A stretch of 64,000 bases of DNA from Tagaea sp. CACIAM 22H2 (GTDB lineage Bacteria; Pseudomonadota; Alphaproteobacteria; CACIAM-22H2): NCBI GenBank assembly GCA_014444615.1, contig PVXE01000009.1, positions 1-64,000 of the forward strand, read 5' to 3'. The translations under genes were made by a program, and so were the position numbers. A model generated the notes under the pieces. The model was not told where the DNA came from, did not search any database, and saw nothing but the letters and a program-made list of their open reading frames with translations. Shown here in pieces: positions 45,761 through 54,693 of the stretch (the first letter of the stretch is position 1; each line of letters opens with the position of its first letter).

Positions 45761-46701
45761 GTCAGGCGGACGCGCGGGTCGACCAGCGCGTAGATCAGAT
45801 CGACGGTCAAGTTGACCGTCAGATAGACGACAGCAAGGAACAGCAGCCCGCCTTGCATCACGGGAAAGTCGCGCGCGGCGATCGCGCCGATAATCAGCCG
45901 CCCCACACCGGGGATCGAATAGACCTGTTCGATCACGACCGCACCGCCCAGCAGCGCGCCCGCCACGATTCCGATCACTGTGACGATCGGAATGAAGGCG
46001 TTGGGCAGGCAATGCCGCACAACGATTTCGAGTTTCGAGATGCCTTTCGCATCCGCCGTGCGGACGTAATCCTGCCGCATGACTTCGAGCATCGCGGTGC
46101 GCGAAATGCGCGCGATGAAGCCGAGTTGCACCAGCCCCAGTGTCAACGCCGGCAGGGCGATCGTGCGCAGCCAGCCGAGCGGCGATTCGCCGAAGGGCAC
46201 GAAGCCGCCGGTCGGCAGCCAGCCCAACGACACCGCGAAGACGAGAATCAGCACGAGTCCGAGCCAGAAGTCGGGAACCGACAAACCGATCAGCGCCGCC
46301 GACATCGTCGCCTGATCCGCCCATTTGTCGTGATTGACCGCCGCGACGATTCCGGCCGCGACACCGCCCAGCGTGGCGATGAGCAGCGCCGTGCCGGCAA
46401 GCGACAGAGTCGCCGGAAGTCTTTCTATCAACGCCGCCGAGACCGAGCGCTGCAACAGGATCGACTCGCCCAGATCGCCGCGCAGGATCCGGCCGTACCA
46501 ATGCGCCATCTGCAACGGCAGCGGCTCGTCCAAACCCAGCGCCGTGCGCAGGCGCTGGATCTGATCGGGCGTCGCGCTCGCATCGAGAAAGGCGGAGGCC
46601 GGATCGCCCGGCACCAGCCAAATCAATGCGAACGACATCAAAGAAACGAGGAGCAGAACGATCAGGGCGCCCGCCAAACGTCGTGCGAGAAAAGCCGCCA
46701 T
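45757..46701 (-). CDS. ABC transporter permease, DppB/OppB type
   Basis: 314 residues. It opens with the DppB-type N-terminal helix LIVLLLVSLMSFALIWLVPGDP, whose VPGDP is diagnostic. About six membrane segments follow, with the coupling loop TADAKGISKLEIVVRHCLPNA near residue 215. It follows the substrate-binding protein gene by 26 bp and overlaps the DppC-type gene by 4 bp. Confidence 0.94.
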   Translation of the reverse strand: MAAFLARRLAGALIVLLLVSLMSFALIWLVPGDPASAFLDASATPDQIQRLRTALGLDEPLPLQMAHWYGRILRGDLGESILLQRSVSAALIERLPATLSLAGTALLIATLGGVAAGIVAAVNHDKWADQATMSAALIGLSVPDFWLGLVLILVFAVSLGWLPTGGFVPFGESPLGWLRTIALPALTLGLVQLGFIARISRTAMLEVMRQDYVRTADAKGISKLEIVVRHCLPNAFIPIVTVIGIVAGALLGGAVVIEQVYSIPGVGRLIIGAIAARDFPVMQGGLLFLAVVYLTVNLTVDLIYALVDPRVRLT

Positions 46702-46727
46702 GCCGTTCTGCTCCCCCTATTCGGCGC

Positions 46728-48269
46728 TCAGTTTTCGAGCCACACGCCCCACATCCGCGGAATGCGGTAAGGCGTGAAGTTCTTGAGACGCGCAGACGCG
46801 ACTTGGAACATGCCGTAATTCCCGGCCTTGATCGCGACCGCGTCGTCGTACATGTGCTGCTGGAATTGATCGAACAGCGCCTTGCGTTTCGCGTCGTCGA
46901 GTTCGAGGGCGAAAGCCGCCGCGAGCGCGTCGATCTTCGGGTCCTTGGCTTGCTGCGAAAGCCCATTCACCCACGGCGACATCACCGAACCCGGACCTTC
47001 GAACGGTTCGATGCCGAAGCCGTGCGCCCAGAACGACCAGCCCGTCGGCGTGAAGCCGATTTTCGAGACGGTCGGCCAATCCGACACCGACAATTCGACG
47101 TTGACGCCGATCGCCTTCAAGCGCTGCTGGAAGACGGTCGCTGTGTCGACGTTCGGACGGATATTGTCGACCATGAAGACCAGCTTCTCGCCCTTATAGC
47201 CGGATTTGGCGAGATGATCCTTGGCGAGCGCCAGATCGCCCTTGTTGTATTTCTCGGCACCCGCCTTCGAATAGAACTTCGAGCCCGGATAGAGCCAGCC
47301 CGGATCGATCTGATAGATGTCGTCGAAGGAGATGGCCATGATCTCCTCCATATCCAACGCCGCCAGAACCGCGCGGCGGAAATTGACGTCGCTGGTCGGC
47401 GCTTGCGCGTGATTGAACTTGATGACCTGCAGCGCGAAGGGCAACAGCTTGTGGATCGTCAACCGCCTGTCGGCGGCGAGACGCTTGACCGTCGGCCCGT
47501 CCGACATCTCGTTGAACTGGATTTCGCCCGCTTCCAGCGCCGCGGTGCGGGCACCCGCTTCCGGCATGAAGCGGAACGTCACCGTGTCGAGAAACGCTTC
47601 CTTCTTGCCGGCGAAACCGTCGCGCGTCTGCTTGCCGTTGGGATTGGGCACGTAGCCGTCGAAGCGCGCGAGTTTGACGTGGCTGTCGGGCCTGTATTCG
47701 ACGAAGCGGAACGGACCGGTGCCGATCACGTCGATCTTGCCCGCTTCCTTCGCGGCTTCCGACGCGGGATAGATCGCGATGGGCGCGCGCGGCGACGAGA
47801 TGTTGTCGAGGAACGTCGCTTGCGGCGACTTCAGTTTGACCGTGGCTTCGTAGGGCCCGGTCGCCTGAACGGATTCGATCGCGGCGACCAGGGCCGGCGA
47901 CGCGCCGACCTTACGGTAACGCTCGAGCGAGGCGACGACGTCGCCGGCATCGAGTTCCTTGCCGTTGTGGAACTTCACGCCCTTGCGGATCGCGAAGGCA
48001 TAGGTCAGCCCGTCGGCCGAGATCTTCACGCCCTCGGCGAGTTCGGGGACGGGCGTCGCCGTCTCGTCGCGCGCGTAAAGCGTCTCGAAAACATGGAGAT
48101 TGATGTTGCGCGCCGATTGCGCCGACGACACTTGCGCGTCGAGCGACGGCGGCGCTTGCGTGATGCCGATCACGACGTCGCCGCCGCGGCGTTGCGCCGC
48201 CGCCGGGCCGATCAACGCCGCGGCGACGATCGCCGACAGCGCGAAACAACCGAGAGTCCTCCTGTTCAT
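46728..48269 (-). CDS. ABC transporter substrate-binding protein, family 5 (peptide type)
   Basis: 513 residues. A Sec-type signal peptide (LGCFALSAIVAAALIGPAAA, cleavage near AAAQR at residue 26) leads into the family 5 fold: DVVIGITQAPPSLDAQ, PVPELAEGVKISADGLTYAF near 75 and IRKGVKFHNGKELDAGDV near 100. It binds the substrate in the periplasm for the DppBCDF-type complex encoded downstream. The start has AAGGAG six bases upstream. It is preceded by the deacylase gene after 48 bp, so both probably share the promoter near 49380. Confidence 0.94.
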   Translation of the reverse strand: MNRRTLGCFALSAIVAAALIGPAAAQRRGGDVVIGITQAPPSLDAQVSSAQSARNINLHVFETLYARDETATPVPELAEGVKISADGLTYAFAIRKGVKFHNGKELDAGDVVASLERYRKVGASPALVAAIESVQATGPYEATVKLKSPQATFLDNISSPRAPIAIYPASEAAKEAGKIDVIGTGPFRFVEYRPDSHVKLARFDGYVPNPNGKQTRDGFAGKKEAFLDTVTFRFMPEAGARTAALEAGEIQFNEMSDGPTVKRLAADRRLTIHKLLPFALQVIKFNHAQAPTSDVNFRRAVLAALDMEEIMAISFDDIYQIDPGWLYPGSKFYSKAGAEKYNKGDLALAKDHLAKSGYKGEKLVFMVDNIRPNVDTATVFQQRLKAIGVNVELSVSDWPTVSKIGFTPTGWSFWAHGFGIEPFEGPGSVMSPWVNGLSQQAKDPKIDALAAAFALELDDAKRKALFDQFQQHMYDDAVAIKAGNYGMFQVASARLKNFTPYRIPRMWGVWLEN

Positions 48270-48317
48270 AGCGGTCTCCTTTTTCGTTTGATCGAAGCGG
48301 AAGGGCCGCCGGCGGCG

Positions 48318-49355
48318 CTAGGCCGCGGCGGCGGTTTCGTCGTAGGCCTGCATCAGCACGGCGATAGCGTCGCCACGGCGCACGCGCCCGGAGCCCGCCG
48401 CCATCCACAAATGGCCGTCGCGGCGGTAGCGGATTTCCAAAGGCGCGCGATCGACGTCCTCGATGAAATGCAGACGCCCCGCGATTTCGCCTTCGCGGCA
48501 CGAATCGCCGATCACGTTGCAAGGCTCGAACAAGCCGTCGGCTGGCGCGAAGCTGTAATTGGCGGGATCGCGCACCATCATGTGCCGCGTGCCCGGCGCG
48601 CCGTCGGCTTGGCGCGTGTCGGGCCGCCCTTCCATCAATCCGAAATGCTTGAGGGTGTTGAGAAGCCCGCGCTCGGCGATCGACACGCCCGCCACGCTGA
48701 CGCGGCCCCAGCCGCCCAGTTCGGTGCCCAACGACAGGATGCCGCGCCGCTCGACCGACGAGGTCAGCGTGGCGCCCTCGTCCACGCCCCAGAATACGGC
48801 GTTGTATGGCGCGCCGAAGGCGGCGGCCGCTTCCATCGTGCGCCGGCGCATATCGGCGTCGGGCAGATAGTGCATGTTGGTGGACGGCGCCGCCTCGCCG
48901 CTATGGCCGCACGTGTGCAGATCGACCGAAACGTCGACCATCGGCAAAATGTGGGCATCGATGAAATGCGCCAGCATTTGCGAGAACGTGCCGCGCGGAT
49001 CGCCCGGGAAGCAGCGGTTGAGATCGCGATCGTCGATCGGCGATAGCCGCGTGTTGTTGAGCGCCGCCGGGATATTCACGGCCGGGATCATGATCACGCG
49101 GCCCTGAATACGAGCCGGATCGAGGGTGCGCGCCAATCGCGCAACGGCGATTTGCCCTTCGTACTCGTCGCCGTGAACGCCGCCGGTGAACAGAACGGTC
49201 GGCCCTTTGCCGTTGCTGACGACGACGATCGGGATCTCGATCGTTCCCCAGCCGGACGAATTGCGGGAGTGCGGCGCCCGCAGATACCCCAGCTGGCGTC
49301 CGATTTTCTCGAAATCGATGTCGCAGCGAATCCGGCTGGGGGCTTTTTCTGTCAC
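48318..49355 (-). CDS. Succinylglutamate desuccinylase/aspartoacylase family deacylase
   Basis: 345 residues of the zinc carboxypeptidase-like AstE/AspA family. The zinc ligands are in TGGVHGDEYEGQ near residue 58 (HxxE) and the His of VDLHTCGHSG near 152; the substrate Arg/Asn region is DRDLNRCFPGDPRG near 112. The family removes acyl groups from N-acyl amino acids or opens related amides. It starts with a GTG. It is the first gene of the eight-gene peptide-transporter operon and divergent from a GntR regulator across the palindrome at 49406. Likely role: deacylation of an imported N-acyl amino acid or peptide. Confidence 0.88.
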   Translation of the reverse strand: MTEKAPSRIRCDIDFEKIGRQLGYLRAPHSRNSSGWGTIEIPIVVVSNGKGPTVLFTGGVHGDEYEGQIAVARLARTLDPARIQGRVIMIPAVNIPAALNNTRLSPIDDRDLNRCFPGDPRGTFSQMLAHFIDAHILPMVDVSVDLHTCGHSGEAAPSTNMHYLPDADMRRRTMEAAAAFGAPYNAVFWGVDEGATLTSSVERRGILSLGTELGGWGRVSVAGVSIAERGLLNTLKHFGLMEGRPDTRQADGAPGTRHMMVRDPANYSFAPADGLFEPCNVIGDSCREGEIAGRLHFIEDVDRAPLEIRYRRDGHLWMAAGSGRVRRGDAIAVLMQAYDETAAAA

Positions 49356-49405
49356 GGCGTTTGTGCCTTTGTAGATAATTCAACGTTCTTGCTTATAGAT
49401 CGTAT

Positions 49406-49419
49406 GATCGTATACGATC
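49406..49419. promoter_or_regulatory. Candidate GntR operator: perfect 14-bp palindrome
   Basis: GATCGTATACGATC is a perfect palindrome. A further direct copy of the half GATCGTAT lies immediately to its left (49398-49405). Palindromes with a GTATAC centre are typical FCD/GntR operators. It sits 51 bp before the deacylase start and 48 bp before the regulator start, so it can control both directions. Confidence 0.65.
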
Positions 49420-49466
49420 TTTAGCGAGTCAAGAGGGCATCCGTGCCCGGAGGACAGGAAGACATC

Positions 49467-50207
49467 GTGACGCGATCCAACACCGGCTCCAGCTCCGTTA
49501 TGCGCAAAGACGACGGCACACCCGAATGGCGCCCCTTGCAGCCGAAGACACTGGTCGATCTCGTGATGGACGCGATCGTCCCTGCCGCCGCCGCCGGCGT
49601 GATTCTGCCGGGCGACCGCATCGTCGAAGCGGATCTGGCGCGCAAGCTCGGCGTCAGCCGCGTGCCGGTGCGCGAGGCTTTGCGGCTGCTCGAAAGCCAA
49701 GGCCTGGTGGTCAACGAGCCCTATAAAGGCATCCGGCTGCGGCCGATCACCAATCAACGCGTCCACGATCTGACCGAAGCGCGCGCAGCACTGGAGACCA
49801 GCGCCGTCACCCGCGCGGTCAAAGCCGGCCGCAACAAGGGCGCGTATCTCGCCCCGCTCCACGCGGCGATCGACGAGATGACCTTGATGGCCGCGCGCGG
49901 CGACGCCTATGGCCTGGCGCAAGGCGATGCGCAGTTCCATCGCGCGCTTTGCGCGCTCGGCGGCAACTCGGTCACGCTCGATCTGTGGGAAGCGCTGTCG
50001 CGCCAATGCATCGTGATCTTCGGCTTGGCGACGCTCAGCAAGCCCATGACCGCGATCGTCGAAGAGCATCACGATCTGATCGCCGTCTTCGAGAGCGGCG
50101 ACGTCGAACGGATCAACGCGACGCTGCACGAGCACACGACGGTGATGAACGACGCGGTCGACTACGAAGCCATCGTCGAAAAACGCCGCGCGGCGCGCGA
50201 CGCGTAG
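49467..50207 (+). CDS. GntR-family (FCD) transcriptional regulator
   Basis: 246 residues from the GTG at 49467, preceded by AGGAAG; a GTG at 49443 and an ATG at 49500 are alternatives. Winged HTH near residues 30-90 (LPGDRIVEADLARKLGVSRV, then PVREALRLLESQGLVV), then an FCD helical ligand domain (about 105-235) with AQGDAQFHRALCALGGN and EEHHDLIAVFESGD as probable metal/ligand segments. It is divergent from the deacylase-transporter operon and 25 bp before the enolase-superfamily gene on its own strand. The palindrome in the intergenic region is its likely autoregulatory site. Confidence 0.9.
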   Translation: MTRSNTGSSSVMRKDDGTPEWRPLQPKTLVDLVMDAIVPAAAAGVILPGDRIVEADLARKLGVSRVPVREALRLLESQGLVVNEPYKGIRLRPITNQRVHDLTEARAALETSAVTRAVKAGRNKGAYLAPLHAAIDEMTLMAARGDAYGLAQGDAQFHRALCALGGNSVTLDLWEALSRQCIVIFGLATLSKPMTAIVEEHHDLIAVFESGDVERINATLHEHTTVMNDAVDYEAIVEKRRAARDA

Positions 50208-50232
50208 AACATAAAAAAAAGGAGAAATGCCC

Positions 50233-51408
50233 ATGAACGCCTTCACCCGCCCGACGGCGCTGCCGCGCGTGCGAATCACGCGCATCGAAGCGGCACCGTT
50301 ATTCGGCGAAAGCCCGAAGGGCGGTTGGTCGGCCGAGATCCGGCCGCAGGATTCGATCCACGCGATCGTGGCGGTCCATACCGATCAGGGGCTGACGGGC
50401 TATGGCAGTGTGTTCACCGACGGGCGACTCGTTCAAGCGGCATTGAAGGTTCTCGAGCCGCTTTACACCGGCGAAAGCGCGCTCGAGCCCGATCGCGTTT
50501 CCGAGAAGCTGCACCAGAACACGTTCTGGATGGGTCGCGGCGGCACGCTGACCCACGCGATCAGCGGCATCGACATCGCGCTATGGGACATTCTGGGTCA
50601 GGCGACCGGCCTCAGCGTTGGCCGGCTTCTCGGCGGCCGCTATCGCGAGCGTGTGCAGCCATATTGCTCGCTGCTGATGGAGGAACCCAAGGCGATGCGC
50701 GACATCATCGCCGAGCATCGCGCGCGCGGCTTCACCGCTTTCAAGATCGGCTGGGGCCCGTTCGGGCGGGCGCTCGATACGAAACTCGACGAAGCCATCG
50801 TGCGCGCCGCGCGCGAAGCGGCGGGAGAGAAATCGCGCCTTTTCGTCGACGCGGGTGCGAGCGACGCGTTGTGGCCGCACGGCTTCAAATGGGCCAAACG
50901 CACGGCCGAAATGCTCAAGGACTACGAAGTGGGCTGGTTCGAGGAGCCGGTGCGGCCCGACGCGATCGACGATTACGCCGAATTGCGCCGCTGCTCGCCC
51001 GTGCCCATCGCGGGCTGCGAAGTCCTTACCCGCCGGCAGAATTTCATTCCTTGGCTCACGCGCCAAGCGGTCGACATCGTGCAACCCGACGTCACGAAAG
51101 TGGGCGGCATTTCCGAACAGCGCCGCATCGCGTGGATGGCCTATGATTTCGGCGTCAAATACATCGGCCATGGCTGGAACACGGCGCTGGGCGTCGCGGC
51201 GGATATGCAGATGGCGGCCGCCTTCCCCGACGCCGATCTGGTCGAATTCATCGGCGGCAGCGCCTATGTCGACGGCATTTTGGCCGAGCCCTTCGCGCTG
51301 GACGCCGACGGCTGGCTGACGATTCCAGACAAGCCGGGATTGGGCGTGACGATCGATCGCAACAAGCTCGCCCGATACACGCCCGATCCCGCACCGTTGT
51401 TCGCGTGA
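50233..51408 (+). CDS. Mandelate racemase/muconate lactonizing enzyme family protein (enolase superfamily), second copy
   Basis: 391 residues with the enolase-superfamily capping domain and barrel. Metal ligands: Asp of LFVDAGASD near 205, Glu of GWFEEPVRP near 237 and Glu of IAGCEVLTRR near 263. Candidate acid/base residues: Lys of TAFKIGWGPFG near 173 and His of YIGHGWNTALG near 312. As in the paralogue at 40269, the first Lys of K-x-K is Ala and the motif K-x-GWGP-x-G is kept. I use the ATG at 50233, eight bases after GGAG; an ATG at 50227 is too close. It is probably co-transcribed with the GntR gene. Confidence 0.91.
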   Translation: MNAFTRPTALPRVRITRIEAAPLFGESPKGGWSAEIRPQDSIHAIVAVHTDQGLTGYGSVFTDGRLVQAALKVLEPLYTGESALEPDRVSEKLHQNTFWMGRGGTLTHAISGIDIALWDILGQATGLSVGRLLGGRYRERVQPYCSLLMEEPKAMRDIIAEHRARGFTAFKIGWGPFGRALDTKLDEAIVRAAREAAGEKSRLFVDAGASDALWPHGFKWAKRTAEMLKDYEVGWFEEPVRPDAIDDYAELRRCSPVPIAGCEVLTRRQNFIPWLTRQAVDIVQPDVTKVGGISEQRRIAWMAYDFGVKYIGHGWNTALGVAADMQMAAAFPDADLVEFIGGSAYVDGILAEPFALDADGWLTIPDKPGLGVTIDRNKLARYTPDPAPLFA

Positions 51409-51453
51409 CGGCACGGCACATCGCTGGACAGCCTTGGCCGAGCACGAAACGCC

Positions 51454-52581
51454 CTACTTCGTCTTGCTCTCGATCCAACTGGCCAGGAATGCTGCGACCT
51501 CCAGATTGTTCTTTTCCAGCATCACCATATGGCCGTTGCCGCGGAGCCCCTTCTCTTCCAGACGGACGAAGTCCACGGGCACGCCGGCCTGCTGCATGTA
51601 TCGGGCGGTGCAATGATCGTAGGGCGCGTGGTAGGACGCTTCGCTCACCGCAATCAGGATCGGGATCGCCGCGAAGTTCTTGAGCTTGCGCGCCGGCTCC
51701 GCCTGCAGCGTGCACGCGATGAGGCCATCGGCCTCCGGCTTTTCCTGAATGGCCGTCCGCAGTTCATCGGCTGAAGCGATCGGCGGGTCGTAAGCGACCG
51801 GCATATCGGTGATGCCGAATGCTCGCGCCTTCGGATTATTCGGCGCGGCGTTGTGGAACGGTGGCCCCGAGGGCTCGATCGCGACAATGGCCTTGACGAG
51901 TTGCGGGCGCGTTTCGGCGATAACCCACCCGAGAAGCCCCGCCTGGGAATGGGTCAGAACGATCGCGGGGCCAATGCGGTCAAGCAATTGCGCGCCGGCC
52001 TTCTGCATCAGCGATTGCGTCTCCAAGTCGCTCGCCAGAGATTGGACCTGCGTCGAATAGAAAGCGTCGAATACGGGGTCGCCTTGCCGTCCGCTGCCGG
52101 GCCATTGCGTGTGCTTGCCCGCCTGCGGCCATCTGCCGAGCGCCGCACTGGCGGTGAACAGCGTCTCAAGCTGCGTTGCCGTGAACATGCGCAGGCCGCC
52201 ATTGACGTCCGGATGCCAAACCGAACGTCCGCGCGCCGGCTGATCCACCATATAGACCGTATAGCCGCGCTCGATGAAGAACTCGGCCCACCCTTTGCGG
52301 CCATCCGGCGTCTGCATCCAGTTGGTCGCCGTCTGCGCGGCGCCGTGGACTAGCACGATCGGATAAGGCTTCGTCACGACTCTCGGCTTCAGCGCTTCGA
52401 CATACATCTGCCCGCGCATCACCTGCTTGCCGGTTTCGCCAACATACTCGCCGCCGACGAAGAAAAAGCCGCGTTCCGCGACGGCCGTTGGGATGGTGAC
52501 GGGCGTTCCTTGCGCGAACGCCGCGTTGGCGGAAATTGCCACTCCCAATGCGACAGCAAGACCGACAATCGACTTTTTCAT
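51454..52581 (-). CDS. Secreted alpha/beta hydrolase, esterase-713-like
   Basis: 375 residues with a Sec signal peptide (MKKSIVGLAVALGVAISA, cleavage near AFAQG at residue 24). The mature N-terminus FFFVGGEYVGETGKQVMRGQ is typical of the Alcaligenes esterase-713 group. The oxyanion strand is VLVHGAAQTATNWMQTP near 78, the nucleophile Ser is in VLTHSQAGLLG near 210 (THSQAG rather than GxSxG, normal for this group), and the catalytic His is in RGNGHMVMLE near 353. It should be periplasmic. It lies 86 bp after the TctA-type gene on the same strand, and may release a carboxylate from an ester for uptake. Confidence 0.87.
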   Translation of the reverse strand: MKKSIVGLAVALGVAISANAAFAQGTPVTIPTAVAERGFFFVGGEYVGETGKQVMRGQMYVEALKPRVVTKPYPIVLVHGAAQTATNWMQTPDGRKGWAEFFIERGYTVYMVDQPARGRSVWHPDVNGGLRMFTATQLETLFTASAALGRWPQAGKHTQWPGSGRQGDPVFDAFYSTQVQSLASDLETQSLMQKAGAQLLDRIGPAIVLTHSQAGLLGWVIAETRPQLVKAIVAIEPSGPPFHNAAPNNPKARAFGITDMPVAYDPPIASADELRTAIQEKPEADGLIACTLQAEPARKLKNFAAIPILIAVSEASYHAPYDHCTARYMQQAGVPVDFVRLEEKGLRGNGHMVMLEKNNLEVAAFLASWIESKTK

Positions 52582-52667
52582 GTTCGCTTCCTCACGTAAG
52601 GCCGACTGGCATTTATGAACGCCGGATCGGGGACAGGTCGTTTATGCTTCCGCACGCTGGCACGTCG

Positions 52668-54173
52668 TCATTCTTCGGCGAACACCTCGTCGCGCCGCGC
52701 GCGCAGCGCCGGCAGCGCCGAAATCGCTAGCGCCGCAGCACCGATCAGAAGCAGGCTGAGCGACAGCGGCGAACGCAGAAACACCATCGGGTCACCGTCG
52801 GATATGATCAGGGCCTGACGGAGCTTCTCTTCGAGCAGGCGGCCAAGCACGAAGCCGAGTGCCAGCGGTGCCGGCTCGAAATCCAGCTTGTGCAACACAT
52901 AGCCGACCAGCCCGAACACGGCGGTCAAGTAGACCATGTCGGCGGTGTTGCCGATCGAGTAGATCCCGATGCAGCAAAACAGCACGATCGCCGGGAACAG
53001 CAGCCGGTAAGGCACGCGCAACAGCTTCACCCAAAGTCCGATGAGCGGCAGATTGATGACCAGCAGCATCAGATTGCCGATCCACATCGACGCGATCAGG
53101 CCCCAGAACAGCTCCGGGTTCCGGTCGATGACCTGCGGCCCCGGAATGACGCCCTGGATCAGCATCGCGCCGACCATCAGCGCCATGACGGCGTTCGGCG
53201 GCAGACCAAGCGTCAGCAGCGGTATGAACGAGGTCTGCGCGCCGGCGTTGTTCGCCGATTCAGGCCCCGCGACGCCGGCGGGCGCGCCATGGCCGAATTT
53301 CGCGGGCTGTTTGGCGATCCGCTTCTCGAGGGCGTAGCTGGCGAAGGGCGCCAGAATGGCGCCGTTGCCCGGCAAAATACCGAGCACGGAACCGAGCCCC
53401 GTGCCGCGCAGGATCGCGGGCAGGTTCTCTCGGATCTCGCTCAACCGCGGCAAAAGCCGGCCAATTTTGGACCGGACCACGTCGCGCGCTTCGGGGTTTT
53501 GCAGATTCTTCAAGATCTCGGCGAACCCGAAAAGCCCCATCGCGAGCACCGCGAACTCGAGCCCGTCGTACAGCATTTCGAGATCGAAGGTCAGCCGCTC
53601 GCGGCCCGTCTCGATATCCGTGCCGATCGCGCTCAGAAGAATGCCGAGCGCAATCATCGCGATCGCCTTCAACAACGAGCCGCGCGCCAGGACCACGGCC
53701 AGAACGAGGCCCATGATCATCAGCGAGAAATACTCGGCCGGTCCGAACAGCAGGCCCAGCTTCGTCATCGGCACGCCGAGGGCCGCGATCAACAGCGTCG
53801 CGATCGTTCCGGCGATGAAGGATCCGATCGCCGCGAGCCCCAGCGCCAGGCCCGCTTGGCCGTTCTTCGCCATTTCGTGGCCGTCGATCGCCGTGACGAC
53901 GGCGGTGGCTTCGCCGGGAATGTTCACGAGGATCGCGGTCGTCGAGCCGCCGTATTGCGCGCCGTAATAGATGCCCGCGAGCATGATGAGCGCGCCCGTG
54001 GGATCGAGCGTCAGCGTAACCGGCAGAAGGATCGCGATCGTCGCGACGGGGCCGACACCCGGCAACACGCCGACCAGCGTGCCGATCAAGCAGCCGGCGA
54101 AACACAGGCCGATATTCTTCAAGGTCATCGCGACCTGAAGCCCGAGCCCCAGATTGGAGAACATATCGCCCAT
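52668..54173 (-). CDS. TTT transporter large membrane subunit, TctA family (third copy)
   Basis: 501 residues and 10-12 membrane segments. TctA repeats [19 protein letters not shown] near residue 34, [19 protein letters not shown] near 66, and [18 protein letters not shown] near 315. It begins one base before the TctB-type stop, so the two are tightly coupled. It belongs to an operon PrpF - Bug - TctB - TctA - esterase, and is the transport core for a di- or tricarboxylate. Confidence 0.94.
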   Translation of the reverse strand: MGDMFSNLGLGLQVAMTLKNIGLCFAGCLIGTLVGVLPGVGPVATIAILLPVTLTLDPTGALIMLAGIYYGAQYGGSTTAILVNIPGEATAVVTAIDGHEMAKNGQAGLALGLAAIGSFIAGTIATLLIAALGVPMTKLGLLFGPAEYFSLMIMGLVLAVVLARGSLLKAIAMIALGILLSAIGTDIETGRERLTFDLEMLYDGLEFAVLAMGLFGFAEILKNLQNPEARDVVRSKIGRLLPRLSEIRENLPAILRGTGLGSVLGILPGNGAILAPFASYALEKRIAKQPAKFGHGAPAGVAGPESANNAGAQTSFIPLLTLGLPPNAVMALMVGAMLIQGVIPGPQVIDRNPELFWGLIASMWIGNLMLLVINLPLIGLWVKLLRVPYRLLFPAIVLFCCIGIYSIGNTADMVYLTAVFGLVGYVLHKLDFEPAPLALGFVLGRLLEEKLRQALIISDGDPMVFLRSPLSLSLLLIGAAALAISALPALRARRDEVFAEE

Positions 54174-54174
54174 A

Positions 54175-54684
54175 TCAGTATCCGATCAGCCAAGGCGCGA
54201 CGGGCACCGGAATGCCGAGCGCGAACCGGAACACGCCGATGCAGACGGCGGAAATGATGGCGGCGAAGACGACGAGTTCTCCCGGCCGGGCGCCGCGATC
54301 GGCAAAGCCGGCGACGATCACCGCCAGCGGTCCGGCGACGACCAGGCCCAGCGGCGGGACGGTCACGCCCGCGACCGCGCCGCCGCGGATCGCCAAGCCG
54401 AAAAGCACGACCGCGCCGAGTACGATCAGAATTTCCCGCCATGCCCAGCCGCCCGCATCCGGGCCGGACGCGCGCAACGAGATCGCGACTTGGATCACGC
54501 CGAGAACGACGATGAAGCCCGCGACGACGCGCGGCAGTAAACCCGCGCCCACGCCTTGCCGCGTCATGAACGGCAGATCGGATGCTCCGAAAAGCGCGAT
54601 CGCGCCGACGGCGATGAGCGCGATTCCGGCCCAAACCTCGCGATCGCGAAGTTTGGCGCCGGCCCGCTGGGAACCGGAAGCCAT
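54175..54684 (-). CDS. TTT transporter small membrane subunit, TctB family (third copy)
   Basis: 169 residues with four or five hydrophobic segments. The segment after the first helix reads [20 protein letters not shown], corresponding to the TctB MGPGYFP loop but with a changed core (GAGLLPR). The Gly-rich, hydrophobic remainder and the location between the Bug-type and TctA-type genes fit TctB. A basic N-terminus ([15 protein letters not shown]) is cytoplasmic. Confidence 0.88.
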   Translation of the reverse strand: MASGSQRAGAKLRDREVWAGIALIAVGAIALFGASDLPFMTRQGVGAGLLPRVVAGFIVVLGVIQVAISLRASGPDAGGWAWREILIVLGAVVLFGLAIRGGAVAGVTVPPLGLVVAGPLAVIVAGFADRGARPGELVVFAAIISAVCIGVFRFALGIPVPVAPWLIGY

Positions 54685-54693
54685 GCGTTGACC

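Noticed and set aside
46626..49046. An 806-residue plus-strand open frame
   Set aside because: It is antisense to the binding-protein and deacylase genes, which have signal peptides, motifs and ribosome-binding sites. The long frame reflects GC-biased codon use.
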